64,000 nucleotides of DNA. It comes from Chloroflexota bacterium (GTDB lineage: Bacteria; Chloroflexota; Anaerolineae; UBA7937; B3-Chlor). The position numbers and the translations under genes are program-made. Of the stretch, positions 24,306-33,323 are shown piece by piece (positions within the stretch are counted from its first letter, which is position 1; each line of letters starts with the position of its first letter). The notes under the pieces were generated by a model, which had not been told where the DNA came from, ran no database searches, and saw only the letters and a list, made by a program, of their open reading frames with translations. The stretch spans positions 124,001 to 188,000 of the forward strand of contig JAUVXJ010000002.1 in NCBI GenBank assembly GCA_030603665.1, in the 5' to 3' direction.

Positions 24306-24346
24306 CGATGAGGATACGTGTCGAACCAGGTCGGAGGTTGTAGGCA

Positions 24347-26020
24347 TTGACCATGGAGAAGGCAGAAGGCGTAAAGGAAGCACCTCAGCCCATCGCCGTA
24401 TGCAATGGGCGAGAGCTTAGACTCTTGTTGCACGCGGGCACGATCTGGCTGGGGAAACACGCTGCCCAGATCAACGCCCTGAACGTGTTTCCAGTGCCCG
24501 ACGGCGACACGGGGACGAACATGGTACTGACCATGCAAGCCGCTCTGGAGGAGATCAATGCCACATCTGATGACTCCGCTGGTGCCGTGGCTCAGGCAAC
24601 CGCTCACGGGGCGCTCATGGGGGCGCGCGGAAACTCGGGCGTGATTCTCTCCCAGCTGCTGAGAGGTATTGCCAGTGGCCTGAAGAACAAGAAGCAGTTC
24701 GACGGTGCCGAGTTTGCGGCAGCGCTGCATGAGGGTTCAGCCACGGCTTACAAAGGCGTCATCCAACCCGTTGAGGGCACCATCCTTACCGTCGGTCGCG
24801 AAGCTGCCGAGGCGGCGCAAGCCGCCGTGGACGATGGGATTCACGACTTCTTTCCTGTGATGGAGCGAGTTGTCGCCGCAGCCAAGGAGTCCGTAGCCAG
24901 AACACCGCTGCTGCTGGACGTGCTCCGCGACGCCGGCGTCGTTGACGCTGGCGGTCAGGGCTTGTACGTCATCCTCGAAGGGGCACTCAAGTATCTGCGT
25001 GGGGAGTCGATGGAGACAGATGAGGTGATCGAACCAATCCCCGCCGCTGCGGTGAGCGCACCCGCCGAAGGCGGAATGGACTGGGGCTACTGCACGGAGT
25101 TCATCGTGCAAGGCCAGAGCATGGACGTGGAGGAGCTCAGGGAGCGCATCTGCGCTTGGGGTGACTCAGCCCTGGTCGTGGGCGATGAGAGCACGGTCAA
25201 GGTGCACGTGCACACCTTCCGACCCGGAGAGGTGATTGGCTTTGCTTGCAGCACGGGGACGCTGCACAATATCAAGATAGACAACATGCAGGATCAGCAT
25301 CGTGAGTACCTGGTACTGGGAGACGATGCCACCAGCGCACTTCTCGACGCCCAAGGCGAAGCGGACGGCGTCGCTATCGTGGCCGTTGTCTCGGGCGGCG
25401 GCCTTCGCCAGGTATTCACCAGTCTTGGCGTGAACACGATCGTTCCCGGTGGCCAGACTATGAATCCGAGCACCCAAGAGCTGCTTCAAGCGGTGGAGAG
25501 CCTGGGCAACACAGACGTGATCGTCCTGCCCAACAACGGCAATGTACTGCTGGCTGCCCAGAAAGCTGAGGAGTTGTCCCAGAAGAACGTATTCGTCGTG
25601 CCCAGCGAAACCATACCTCAAGGTATCAGCGCCCTTCTGGCCTTCAACTACCAGTTCGACCTGGAACAGAACGCAGAGGCGATGAACGAAGCTGCGCAGA
25701 GCGTCCAAACCGCTGAGATCACACGGGCAATCCGCTCGGTCAAGATCAACGGCCTGGAGGTGGAGGAGGGAGAGATCATCGGCCTCCTCAACGGAGAATT
25801 GACAGTCTCGGGAAAGACCATTGATGAGGTGGCGCTCCAGATGCTGGAGCAGATGAATGCCGCCGATCACGAGATCATCACAGCATACTACGGTGAGGAC
25901 GTGACGGAAGAACAGGCCAAACAGTTGCTGACCAAGCTTCGGGAGAGGTACTCGGCCCAGGATTGGGAGCTGATCCAAGGCGGGCAACCACACTATCACT
26001 ATATCATGTCCGCGGAGTAG
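24347..26020 (+). CDS. fakA: Fatty acid kinase catalytic subunit FakA (DAK2/YloV family)
   Basis: 557 residues. The N-terminal DhaL-type kinase domain (about 25-210) has NVFPVPDGDTGTNM (Mg/ATP-binding Asp residues) and GARGNSGVILSQLLRG; the C-terminal half (about 235-557) is the FakA-specific region ending QDWELIQGGQPHYHY. FakA phosphorylates fatty acids bound to FakB proteins to feed phospholipid synthesis or signalling. The next gene is a degV/fakB homologue, so the kinase and carrier are linked. TTG at 24347 is nine bases after GGAGG; ATG at 24353 is also possible. Confidence 0.93.
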   Translation: MTMEKAEGVKEAPQPIAVCNGRELRLLLHAGTIWLGKHAAQINALNVFPVPDGDTGTNMVLTMQAALEEINATSDDSAGAVAQATAHGALMGARGNSGVILSQLLRGIASGLKNKKQFDGAEFAAALHEGSATAYKGVIQPVEGTILTVGREAAEAAQAAVDDGIHDFFPVMERVVAAAKESVARTPLLLDVLRDAGVVDAGGQGLYVILEGALKYLRGESMETDEVIEPIPAAAVSAPAEGGMDWGYCTEFIVQGQSMDVEELRERICAWGDSALVVGDESTVKVHVHTFRPGEVIGFACSTGTLHNIKIDNMQDQHREYLVLGDDATSALLDAQGEADGVAIVAVVSGGGLRQVFTSLGVNTIVPGGQTMNPSTQELLQAVESLGNTDVIVLPNNGNVLLAAQKAEELSQKNVFVVPSETIPQGISALLAFNYQFDLEQNAEAMNEAAQSVQTAEITRAIRSVKINGLEVEEGEIIGLLNGELTVSGKTIDEVALQMLEQMNAADHEIITAYYGEDVTEEQAKQLLTKLRERYSAQDWELIQGGQPHYHYIMSAE

Positions 26021-26078
26021 GGGGTCTGAGTTCGTTGCATCCGGACTGCCCTATCAACGCGAGCGAGAGGCGCGCCAA

Positions 26079-26921
26079 ATGGCCAGAGTGAGGATAGTCA
26101 CCGATAGCACAGCAGAATTGCCGGCAGAAGTTGCCGAAGAGTTGGACATCACTGTAATCCCGCTGAACATCCATGTGGGCCGAGAGACCTACCGGGACGG
26201 AGTGGACATAGATGCAGGCCAGCTTGCCAGGAAACTGCAGAACACCGACTATCTACCCTTTGCCACCGCCCCTCCGCTTGAGGTGTTCGAGAACACCTTC
26301 AGGAATCTGGGCCAGGATGGCGACGACATAGTGTCCATCCACATCTCGAGTCGGCTGAGCAGGACAGTTGAACTAGCCAGACGAGCTGCAACTTCCCTCC
26401 TCGGGCAGCATCGGATCGCGGTGCTGAATTCAGTCTCCACGTCCCTGGCCCTGAGAACCCTGGCCGTCGCCGCCGGTGAGGTGTCCCGGAAGGGCGCCAG
26501 CCTCGACGAAGTTGTGAGGTTGGTACGGGCCATGATACCCCACGTCTATCTGGTGTTCTTCGTTGAGAACCTGAAGTACCTGGAGCGCGGCGAGCGTATC
26601 GGCAAGGCCGAGGCCGTTCTGGGCACGATGTTGAGCATCAAGCCGCTGCTGATAGTCGAGGACGGAGAGATACTGCCCTTGGAAAAGGTCAGGACGAGGA
26701 GTGGCGGCACGGACAAGCTATACGAGTTCGTCACGGAGTTTCCCCACCTGGAGAAGATAGCGATACTCAAGGGCGCCAATGCCACCACGCCATCCGAGTT
26801 GGTGGAGAGATTGCAGGCCGCATTCCCTAGGAAAGAGTTGGATCTGGTCACCTATGGTCCGGTCTTGGCCACTCATCTCGGACCCACGGCTATTGGCGTT
26901 TTCGTCTACGAAGGCCTGTAG
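26079..26921 (+). CDS. DegV family fatty-acid-binding protein (FakB-like)
   Basis: 280 residues. RIVTDSTAELPAEVAEELDI at the start, SIHISSRLSRTVELARRAA, VYLVFFVENLKYLERGGRIG-type motif (here LERGERIGK), and SIKPLLIVEDGEI are characteristic of DegV/FakB, which sequesters one fatty acid and presents its carboxylate to FakA. Placement 58 bases after fakA strengthens the FakB reading. Cytosolic. The bound fatty acid cannot be told from sequence. Confidence 0.93.
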   Translation: MARVRIVTDSTAELPAEVAEELDITVIPLNIHVGRETYRDGVDIDAGQLARKLQNTDYLPFATAPPLEVFENTFRNLGQDGDDIVSIHISSRLSRTVELARRAATSLLGQHRIAVLNSVSTSLALRTLAVAAGEVSRKGASLDEVVRLVRAMIPHVYLVFFVENLKYLERGERIGKAEAVLGTMLSIKPLLIVEDGEILPLEKVRTRSGGTDKLYEFVTEFPHLEKIAILKGANATTPSELVERLQAAFPRKELDLVTYGPVLATHLGPTAIGVFVYEGL

Positions 26922-26949
26922 CGCAGCACCATAGAAAGGGCTGTGGTCT

Positions 26950-29370
26950 ATGAACTCCGCATTGTCACTGTTCCAGAAGCTTGAGAAGGTCCTCCTTCTC
27001 GAGACGAGCCTGGGATACACCGATGAAGCTGTTATCGGCGGACTCGATAGCTTTGTCGCACACTGGCGCGACGAAGCCCAGCAAGCCACATATGAGCCTG
27101 CTATCGATCAGTTCATCAGCGAGACACGTGCCTTGCTGGAAACGTACTCAGGGGAATCCGTCAGCAGACGACGGGAGATGATCGAAGACGTGTTCGGTCA
27201 TTGGGAGCGTCTTGAACCCCATGTCTCGTCGCACGGGAGTGAAGCCTCAAGTCCCGAAACCGTTCAGCCGACGAAAGCCGCACCCCCGCCGAGCAGGACA
27301 TCTCTGTGTTCCCCTGTGCAGGAGTTGCACGGGGTCAGTGACAACTACGCCAGGCGTCTGGAGCGCCTCGGAGTAGGGACCATCCAGGATCTGCTGTACC
27401 TCTTCCCGCACAGATACGATGACTTCAGCGCCCTCAAGACCATCGACAAGCTTGAGTACGACGCAGAGGTCACTATCATCGGCACAGTGCGAGAGACCAA
27501 AGAGCGTGTCAGCAAGCGAGGTCAGAACATCGTCACCAGTACCATATCTGATGGCACAGGAACGGTCCAGGCGACCTGGTTCAATCAGCCATACCTTACC
27601 AGGAGGCTCAAGCCGGGCAAGCAGATCGTCATCAGTGGCAAGGTAGACCAGTATTCTGGACGTGCGACCTTCTCTTCCCCCACGTGGGAACCGTTGGATG
27701 AAGAACTAATCCACACGGCGCGCGTGGTACCGGTGTATCCCCTCACCAGGGGCATCACCGCCCGCTGGTTGCGCCGACTCATGAAGCGAACCACGGACTA
27801 CTGGTCTCTGCGCCTACCCGACCATCTGCCGGTGGCGATTCGCGAAGAGAGAGACCTTATCGACCTTGAGTCAGCCATCCGGCAGATCCACTTTCCGGAC
27901 GACTGGAGCGCCCTGGAACAGGCACGCCGTCGGTTGGCCTTCGACGAACTGCTGATGATCCAGCTCGGTGTATTAGGACAGAGACACGAATGGCAGGAAA
28001 GATCTGGACAGGCGGTCCAAATCGATTCGTCTTTGTTGCGAACGTTCATTGAATCGCTACCCTTCGCCTTGACCCCGGCACAGGAGAGGGCGCTGTCCGA
28101 AATACTAGGTGATCTACAGAAGTCCAAACCGATGGGCCGACTCCTCCAGGGAGATGTCGGATCGGGCAAGACCGTGGTTGCGGCGGCGGCTATGCTGGTT
28201 ACTGCTGCCAGCGGCATGCAAGCCGTCCTCATGGCCCCGACGGAGATTCTGGCCGAGCAGCACTACTCCAGCCTAGAGAAGCTGTGGGACGAACTCTGGC
28301 TGCCAGGCCTGACAAAACTGTCCTCCCAGCTCCGCCTGCTCACCGGGAGTCTCAAGCGGAGCGAGAAGGCAAAGATCTACGAGGAGATTTCATCGGGGCA
28401 GGCCAGAATCATCCTGGGGACCCATGCCCTGATTCAAGAAGGGCTGAGCTACGACAATCTCGGGCTCGCCGTAATTGACGAGCAGCACCGCTTTGGAGTG
28501 ACGCAGAGAGCATCGCTTCGCCAGAAAGGGCACAACCCCCACGTATTGGTGATGAGCGCTACACCCATACCCAGAACTCTCGCTCTCACGCTGTACGGCG
28601 ACCTAGACATCTCTACCATCGATGAGCTTCCTCCTGGCCGCAAGGAGATCGTCACGCGATGGATGAAGCCGATAGAGCGAGAGAGAGCCTATGCTTTCCT
28701 GCGTGCCAGAGTGCTGGAGTCGCAACAAGCCTTCATCATCTGCCCTCTGATAGAGGAGAGCGACAAGATAGAAGCCAAGGCTGCAGTGGAGGAGCACCGC
28801 AGGCTGCAGGAGGAGGTCTTCCCAGACCTGCGGCTGGGCCTGCTGCACGGACGGATGACGACGGATGACAAAGAGGCTGTCATGCGCGACTTGTACGCGG
28901 GAGAGCTAGACATCCTCGTATGTACACCAGTCGTGGAGGTGGGTATCGACGTGCCCAATGCGACGGTGATGCTCATAGAGGAAGCGGACCGCTTTGGTTT
29001 GGCGCAGTTGCACCAGTTCCGTGGTCGGGTGGGTAGAGGCGAGCAGCAGTCGTACTGCCTTCTTCTCGCTGACTCGCCCAGCGACGCCGGCATCCAGCGC
29101 CTGGCCATCATCGAGGGCACGCAGGACGGCTTCAAGCTGGCCGACGAGGACCTGGCCATAAGGGGACCGGGAGAGTTCTTCGGCACTCGCCAGAGCGGCC
29201 TGCCTGGCCTACGGTTAGCTCGCTTGAGCGATGTCAGGGTCCTTGAAGAGGCTCGTGCAGTGGCCAGAGAGATCTGGGCGGAAGATCCGGAGCTGAAGCT
29301 CCCACAGAATCGTCTGCTCTCCAGCCGAGTTGATGAGTTCTGGCAGAGAGGGAAGGGCGACCTCAGTTGA
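26950..29370 (+). CDS. recG: ATP-dependent DNA helicase RecG
   Basis: 806 residues. An N-terminal extension of about 110 residues precedes the wedge domain, which starts near LHGVSDNYARRLERLGVGTIQ. Superfamily 2 motifs follow: GDVGSGKTVVAAAA (Walker A), APTEILAEQHY, IDEQHRFGV (DEQH box), MSATPIPRTLALTLYGDLD (motif III), HGRMTTDDKE, VVEVGIDVPNATVM, QFRGRVGRGEQQSYC. RecG remodels stalled forks and branched DNA. The extended N-terminus is common in Chloroflexota and Firmicutes relatives. It follows fakB by 28 bases. Confidence 0.97.
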   Translation: MNSALSLFQKLEKVLLLETSLGYTDEAVIGGLDSFVAHWRDEAQQATYEPAIDQFISETRALLETYSGESVSRRREMIEDVFGHWERLEPHVSSHGSEASSPETVQPTKAAPPPSRTSLCSPVQELHGVSDNYARRLERLGVGTIQDLLYLFPHRYDDFSALKTIDKLEYDAEVTIIGTVRETKERVSKRGQNIVTSTISDGTGTVQATWFNQPYLTRRLKPGKQIVISGKVDQYSGRATFSSPTWEPLDEELIHTARVVPVYPLTRGITARWLRRLMKRTTDYWSLRLPDHLPVAIREERDLIDLESAIRQIHFPDDWSALEQARRRLAFDELLMIQLGVLGQRHEWQERSGQAVQIDSSLLRTFIESLPFALTPAQERALSEILGDLQKSKPMGRLLQGDVGSGKTVVAAAAMLVTAASGMQAVLMAPTEILAEQHYSSLEKLWDELWLPGLTKLSSQLRLLTGSLKRSEKAKIYEEISSGQARIILGTHALIQEGLSYDNLGLAVIDEQHRFGVTQRASLRQKGHNPHVLVMSATPIPRTLALTLYGDLDISTIDELPPGRKEIVTRWMKPIERERAYAFLRARVLESQQAFIICPLIEESDKIEAKAAVEEHRRLQEEVFPDLRLGLLHGRMTTDDKEAVMRDLYAGELDILVCTPVVEVGIDVPNATVMLIEEADRFGLAQLHQFRGRVGRGEQQSYCLLLADSPSDAGIQRLAIIEGTQDGFKLADEDLAIRGPGEFFGTRQSGLPGLRLARLSDVRVLEEARAVAREIWAEDPELKLPQNRLLSSRVDEFWQRGKGDLS

Positions 29371-29385
29371 CGAAGTGATCCACGT

Positions 29386-29414
29386 TTTCCACATCTCGCC
29401 CAATATGTTATAAT
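29386..29414 (+). promoter_or_regulatory. Candidate promoter of coaD
   Basis: TTTCCA (29386-29391), 17-base spacer, perfect TATAAT (29409-29414), within the 91-base gap after recG. It is 47 bases before the coaD ATG. Confidence 0.55.
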
Positions 29415-29461
29415 AGCAAGGGTGCAAATCGAGTCTGGCTAATGGTAGAGGTAGCTTCCAT

Positions 29462-29989
29462 ATGAGTACGGCCATCTTCCCCGGCACGTTCGATCCCATA
29501 ACCAACGGGCACCTTGATATCGCAAGAAGGGCAGCTGAGCTTTTCGATCATTTGATCGTAACCGTATATGCCCGTCCCACAAAGACCTTGCTCTTCTCAA
29601 CCGAGGAGCGGCTTGACATGGCGAAGAAGGCATTCCAGGACTGGCCAAACGTGACTGTCGAGAGCTACGACGGACTCACCGTGGATGTCGCGCGTCTCAA
29701 GGGTGCCAAGGCAATCGTTCGAGGCCTGAGGGTGGTCGGGGATTTTGAGTTCGAGTTTCAAATGGCGCTCATGAATCGCACGCTGGCCCCCGAGATCGAA
29801 TCAGTGTGCCTGATGACAACCAAAGAGTACTACTTCCTCAGCTCCAGCATTGTCAAGGAAGTGGCCACACTGAACGGTGACATTAGTGGGCTAGTCCCAC
29901 CCTATGTGGTCACAGCGCTCAAGAACAAGATTCATGCCCTCGGCGACGAGGCCGCTGAGCGGATTAAGATGATAACCATACGCGACTGA
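29462..29989 (+). CDS. coaD: Phosphopantetheine adenylyltransferase
   Basis: Transfers AMP from ATP to 4'-phosphopantetheine to form dephospho-CoA. 175 residues: GTFDPITNGHLDIARRA (nucleotidyltransferase HxGH-type motif), KAIVRGLRVVGDFEFEFQMALMNR, and the YYFLSSSIVKEVA signature. Slightly longer than the usual 160 because of a C-terminal tail. It has its own candidate promoter and is followed by a coiled-coil gene; the CoA link to the nearby fab genes is consistent with lipid metabolism. Confidence 0.97.
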   Translation: MSTAIFPGTFDPITNGHLDIARRAAELFDHLIVTVYARPTKTLLFSTEERLDMAKKAFQDWPNVTVESYDGLTVDVARLKGAKAIVRGLRVVGDFEFEFQMALMNRTLAPEIESVCLMTTKEYYFLSSSIVKEVATLNGDISGLVPPYVVTALKNKIHALGDEAAERIKMITIRD

Positions 29990-30020
29990 TTCCCGGCATG
30001 GTATCGCACGTTTTGAAACT

Positions 30021-30037
30021 CCGGGACCTAGTCCCGG
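30021..30037. repeat. Perfect inverted repeat between coaD and the coiled-coil gene
   Basis: CCGGGAC (30021-30027), CTA, GTCCCGG (30031-30037). A seven-pair GC-rich stem with a three-base loop and no T-tract after it. It could slow polymerase or define an operator. Confidence 0.4.
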
Positions 30038-30061
30038 CCAGGACAAGCTCCTCTTGGGGAG

Positions 30062-30589
30062 GTGGTCAAGATAGAGGACATTTCGCTTCTCATAGACCGA
30101 CTTGAGCAGCTGTTGAGTGACAGCAGACGCATTCCTTTGACATCCGGGGCCCTGGTCGACAGGGACCAATGCCTGCTGATCATCGATCAGATGCGGGTGA
30201 CGATCCCGCAGCAGATCGCCGAAGCCCGGCGGATACAGGAAGAACGGGATCAAGTCATCGCCCGGGCTGAGCAGGAAGCGCAGATGATCATGGAAAGGGC
30301 ACAAGAAGAGGCAGCACAAGTGCTCAACGAACGCGGACTGCTCAAGGAAGTGCACGACCGCTCAACGGCCCTGGCTGAGGAGACCAGGAGGCAGGCTGAG
30401 GAGACGATGCGAGGAGCCGACGGGTACGCCATCAGAGTGCTCGGGGAATTGGAGGATCAGCTGATCGCCTTGCAGACCACCATCCGCAATGGCCTTGAGA
30501 TCTTGCAGCAAGACTCACGGATCGCGAGGCTGACTGCCGAAGACGCTCTGCAGGACTCCTCCGCCGAGTCAGACCCCGAGGCGGAGTGA
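30062..30589 (+). CDS. Coiled-coil protein resembling ATP synthase subunit B
   Basis: 175 residues, no membrane segment. After about 60 N-terminal residues (ISLLIDRLEQLLSDSRRIPL) comes a long heptad region rich in Glu, Gln, Arg and Ala (QEERDQVIARAEQEAQMI... to about 125), then a DQLIALQTTIRNGLEILQ segment and an acidic tail. Similar proteins occur between coaD and yceD in related genomes, but the role is not known; a DivIVA-like or scaffold role is one possibility. GTG start, with GGGGAG just upstream. Confidence 0.75.
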   Translation: MVKIEDISLLIDRLEQLLSDSRRIPLTSGALVDRDQCLLIIDQMRVTIPQQIAEARRIQEERDQVIARAEQEAQMIMERAQEEAAQVLNERGLLKEVHDRSTALAEETRRQAEETMRGADGYAIRVLGELEDQLIALQTTIRNGLEILQQDSRIARLTAEDALQDSSAESDPEAE

Positions 30590-30643
30590 GAGCCGACGGG
30601 AGTCAGTCCGCGCCAACCAGACTACTGAGAGATAACTAGAAGT

Positions 30644-31186
30644 ATGGGATTTGCCAGGGACTTCGGCCTGAGAATCAACGTCGCCCAACTGCTGAAAGGC
30701 CCTACGGGCGCGGTTCGGCGCATGGATCTATACGAGGACATCACTCGGATAGATGACGAGCTGAGCATCCAGTCCCCTTTGGCGGGTTCTCTGACCGTGA
30801 TCCGTACCGCAGACGGCGTGCTGGTCACCGCATCTCTGGATGCGACGACCGAACTGGAGTGCTGTCGCTGTGTCACGCCGTTCGCCGCCCCCGTTCGACT
30901 GGAGATAGAGGAAGAGTTCCATCCCAGTGTCGACATACACACGGGGGCCAGATTACCAGTGCTCGACACGGAAGAGGCCGCTACGACCATCGACGAACAG
31001 CACTTCCTGGATCTCGCTGAGGTTGTGCGGCAGGCCATCTTTCTAGCTCAACCTATGCACCCCCTCTGTCGGGGGGACTGCGCGGGTCTGTGTTCACAGT
31101 GCGGGAAGGACTTGAACACGGAGAGGTGCCAGTGCGTGGCCGACAGTGTGGACACGCGTCTTGAGGTTCTCAAACAACTGCTATAG
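30644..31186 (+). CDS. yceD: YceD/DUF177 family protein
   Basis: 180 residues. N-terminal FARDFGLRINVAQLLKGPTG, central ECCRCVTPFAAPVRLEIEEEF, and a C-terminal Cys cluster CRGDCAGLCSQCGKDLN are typical of DUF177. Members sit upstream of rpmF in most bacteria, as here, and have been tied to 23S rRNA accumulation; the four-Cys cluster probably holds zinc. It is 49 bases before the rpmF ATG. Confidence 0.92.
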   Translation: MGFARDFGLRINVAQLLKGPTGAVRRMDLYEDITRIDDELSIQSPLAGSLTVIRTADGVLVTASLDATTELECCRCVTPFAAPVRLEIEEEFHPSVDIHTGARLPVLDTEEAATTIDEQHFLDLAEVVRQAIFLAQPMHPLCRGDCAGLCSQCGKDLNTERCQCVADSVDTRLEVLKQLL

Positions 31187-31235
31187 CTACCCTGAGCGCA
31201 GCTCAGGCCAAACGAAAAGAACAGGAGCATATGAC

Positions 31236-31427
31236 ATGGGTGCCGTACCCAAGACAAGGATATCCAAGGCGCGCAGGGGCAAACGTCGCAGTCACCAGGC
31301 TATGCAGGCGCCTCATCTTATAGTCTGTCCTCAGTGCCGCGAGCCTCGCCTCCCCCACCGCGTATGCCCATCCTGCGGGCACTACAAGGGTGTGGAGGTG
31401 GTGAAGCCAAAAGCGAAGGGCGAGTAG
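31236..31427 (+). CDS. rpmF: 50S ribosomal protein L32
   Basis: 63 residues. Starts MGAVPKTRISKARRGKRRSH and carries a zinc ribbon CPQCREPRLPHRVCPSCGHY. AGGAG lies eight bases before the ATG at 31236; a frame upstream of it is not part of the protein. Co-oriented with yceD and the fab genes, the common rpmF-fab arrangement. Confidence 0.96.
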   Translation: MGAVPKTRISKARRGKRRSHQAMQAPHLIVCPQCREPRLPHRVCPSCGHYKGVEVVKPKAKGE

Positions 31428-31542
31428 ATCACCCGTTGTTCTTCTCTGACGGCAGTCGCAGTATCCCCTGATGTGACAAAGGAGCATTCTGTTCGAACCG
31501 CCGCGAGCGGTGCGTCTATCCCAAGGAGAGGAGAGAGTGTAG

Positions 31543-32499
31543 ATGTCTGAGAAGGTAGCACTCATCTTTCCAGGCCAAGGTTCGCAGTATGTGGGCATGG
31601 GGCTCGACCTCTATGAGCAATACCCCGAGGCGCGGTCAGTATTCGAGGAGGCCGATAGCGCCCTCGGCTTCACCTTGTCCAGGGTGTGCTTCGAGGGACC
31701 CGAGGAAGAGTTGAATGACACCATCAATACCCAGGCGGCAGTTCTGACCATGAGCCTGGCAACCTTGCGAGCCATGGGAGACGTGCAGCAGTTCGGGCAG
31801 ATAACGTCCGTCGCGGGGCACAGCCTGGGAGAGTACAGCGCCCTAGTGGCCGCTGGCAGAATTTCTTTCGCCGATGCGGTACGTCTGGTTCGGGAGCGTG
31901 GGCGACTGATGAAAGAAGCCGGCGAAAGACGGCCAGGCGGCATGGCCGCTGTATTGGGCCTGGACGGGGAACCCATCGCTGAGGCCTGCAAGCAGGCTCA
32001 GGAAGAAACGCGTACGGTCGTCCAGGTCGCCAATCATAACTCGCCCCAGCAGACTGTCATCTCCGGCGAAGGAAAGGGTCTTGAGAGGGCTGTCGAGTTG
32101 ATCAAAGAGAAAGGTGCGCGGCGAGTGGTGCGCCTTGCGGTGAGCATCGCCAGCCACTGCGATCTGATGGAGTCCGCCGCAGAAGGGCTTCGTGATGCAC
32201 TGGATGGTGTCGCCTTCCGGGAAAGCAATATCCCTGTGATCGGCAACGTGACCGCGACATTCCTCGTACGTGCAGACGACATCCGGGAGGAACTCGTCAG
32301 GCAAGTCATCTCACCCGTGCAGTGGGTGAAGACGGTGCGCGGAACGGTTGATCAGGGAGTCAAGACCTTTGTGGAGATCGGGCCCAAGGACACGCTCACC
32401 AATCTCGTGAAGCGCATCGCCAGTGACGCGGAGAGGATTAGCGTGGGCGACGTGGCGTCCGTCGATGCGTGGCGGAGAAGAATCGCCCATGAGCGGTAA
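31543..32499 (+). CDS. fabD: Malonyl CoA-acyl carrier protein transacylase
   Basis: 318 residues. IFPGQGSQYVGMG at the start, the nucleophile elbow AGHSLGEYSALVA (catalytic Ser), a central VANHNSPQQTVISG, and the catalytic His in ASHCDLM. Moves malonyl from CoA to ACP to feed fatty acid elongation. Strong AGGAGAGGAGAG upstream. plsX and fabH, which often lie between rpmF and fabD, are missing. The last codons are inside a 20-base tandem duplication. Confidence 0.97.
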   Translation: MSEKVALIFPGQGSQYVGMGLDLYEQYPEARSVFEEADSALGFTLSRVCFEGPEEELNDTINTQAAVLTMSLATLRAMGDVQQFGQITSVAGHSLGEYSALVAAGRISFADAVRLVRERGRLMKEAGERRPGGMAAVLGLDGEPIAEACKQAQEETRTVVQVANHNSPQQTVISGEGKGLERAVELIKEKGARRVVRLAVSIASHCDLMESAAEGLRDALDGVAFRESNIPVIGNVTATFLVRADDIREELVRQVISPVQWVKTVRGTVDQGVKTFVEIGPKDTLTNLVKRIASDAERISVGDVASVDAWRRRIAHER

Positions 32500-32517
32500 G
32501 AATCGCCCATGAGCGGT
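32478..32517. repeat. 20-base perfect tandem duplication across the fabD stop
   Basis: The unit AAGAATCGCCCATGAGCGGT occurs at 32478-32497 and again at 32498-32517. The fabD stop codon (32497-32499) spans the junction. It looks like a recent slippage duplication that left the reading frame closed at the same residue. Confidence 0.9.
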
Positions 32518-32551
32518 CGGCGCGTGGAGATTAACAGGGAGGAGTCAGAGA

Positions 32552-33307
32552 ATGCTGGACTTGACTGACCGCGTCGCTGTGGTAACAGGTAGTTCGCGTG
32601 GGATCGGCAGGGCTATCGCCCTCAAGCTAGCCAGTCTTGGGTCAAAGGTGGTCGTGAACTACAGCGGCAGCGAAGACGCAGCCAACGAAGTGGTGCAGCA
32701 GATAGCGGCAGAGGGTGGTGAAGCGATAGCAGTCCAAGCTGACATCAGGGACGCGGAGCAGGCCAAGCGACTCATCAAGACAGGTCTGGACAAGTATGGG
32801 CAACTCGACATCTTGGTCAACAACGCTGGCATCACCCGCGACACTCTGCTGATGCGCATGAAAGAGGACGACTGGGACATCGTCATGGAGACGAATCTGA
32901 AGGGCACCTTCAACTGCACGAAGGTGGCGCAGCGTCCCATGATCAGGCAACGGTACGGCCGCATTATCAACATCACCTCAGTCTCGGGTGTTGCGGGCCA
33001 GGTGGGACAGGCCAACTACTCTGCTTCGAAGGCTGGCATCATCGGTTTCACCAAGGCCTTGGCTAGAGAACTCGGAGCTCGCAATGTCACTGTCAACGCA
33101 GTCGCCCCCGGCTACGTAGTCACGGACCAGACCGCAGACCTGCCCCAGGAACTCATCGACTACATCCTCGAATTGACACCGATGAGGAGACCCGGGGAGG
33201 CAGAGGAGATCGCCAACGTAGTTGCCTTCCTCGCCTCAGAAGAGGCCAGCTACGTCAGCGGTCAGGTTCTGGGCGTAGACGGAGGCATGATGTCCATGAT
33301 GCTGTGA
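32552..33307 (+). CDS. fabG: 3-oxoacyl-[acyl-carrier-protein] reductase
   Basis: 251 residues, classical SDR: VVTGSSRGIGRAIALKLAS (NADPH loop), LVNNAGITRDTLLMRM, the catalytic Ser in ITSVSGVAGQVG, YSASKAGIIGFTKALARELG (Tyr-x3-Lys), and the VSGQVLGVDGGM end. Reduces beta-ketoacyl-ACP in fatty acid synthesis. It follows fabD by 52 bases; no acpP gene follows, an asp23-like gene does. ATG preceded by AGGGAGGAG. Confidence 0.97.
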   Translation: MLDLTDRVAVVTGSSRGIGRAIALKLASLGSKVVVNYSGSEDAANEVVQQIAAEGGEAIAVQADIRDAEQAKRLIKTGLDKYGQLDILVNNAGITRDTLLMRMKEDDWDIVMETNLKGTFNCTKVAQRPMIRQRYGRIINITSVSGVAGQVGQANYSASKAGIIGFTKALARELGARNVTVNAVAPGYVVTDQTADLPQELIDYILELTPMRRPGEAEEIANVVAFLASEEASYVSGQVLGVDGGMMSMML

Positions 33308-33323
33308 GGATGGGAGTTCATCC

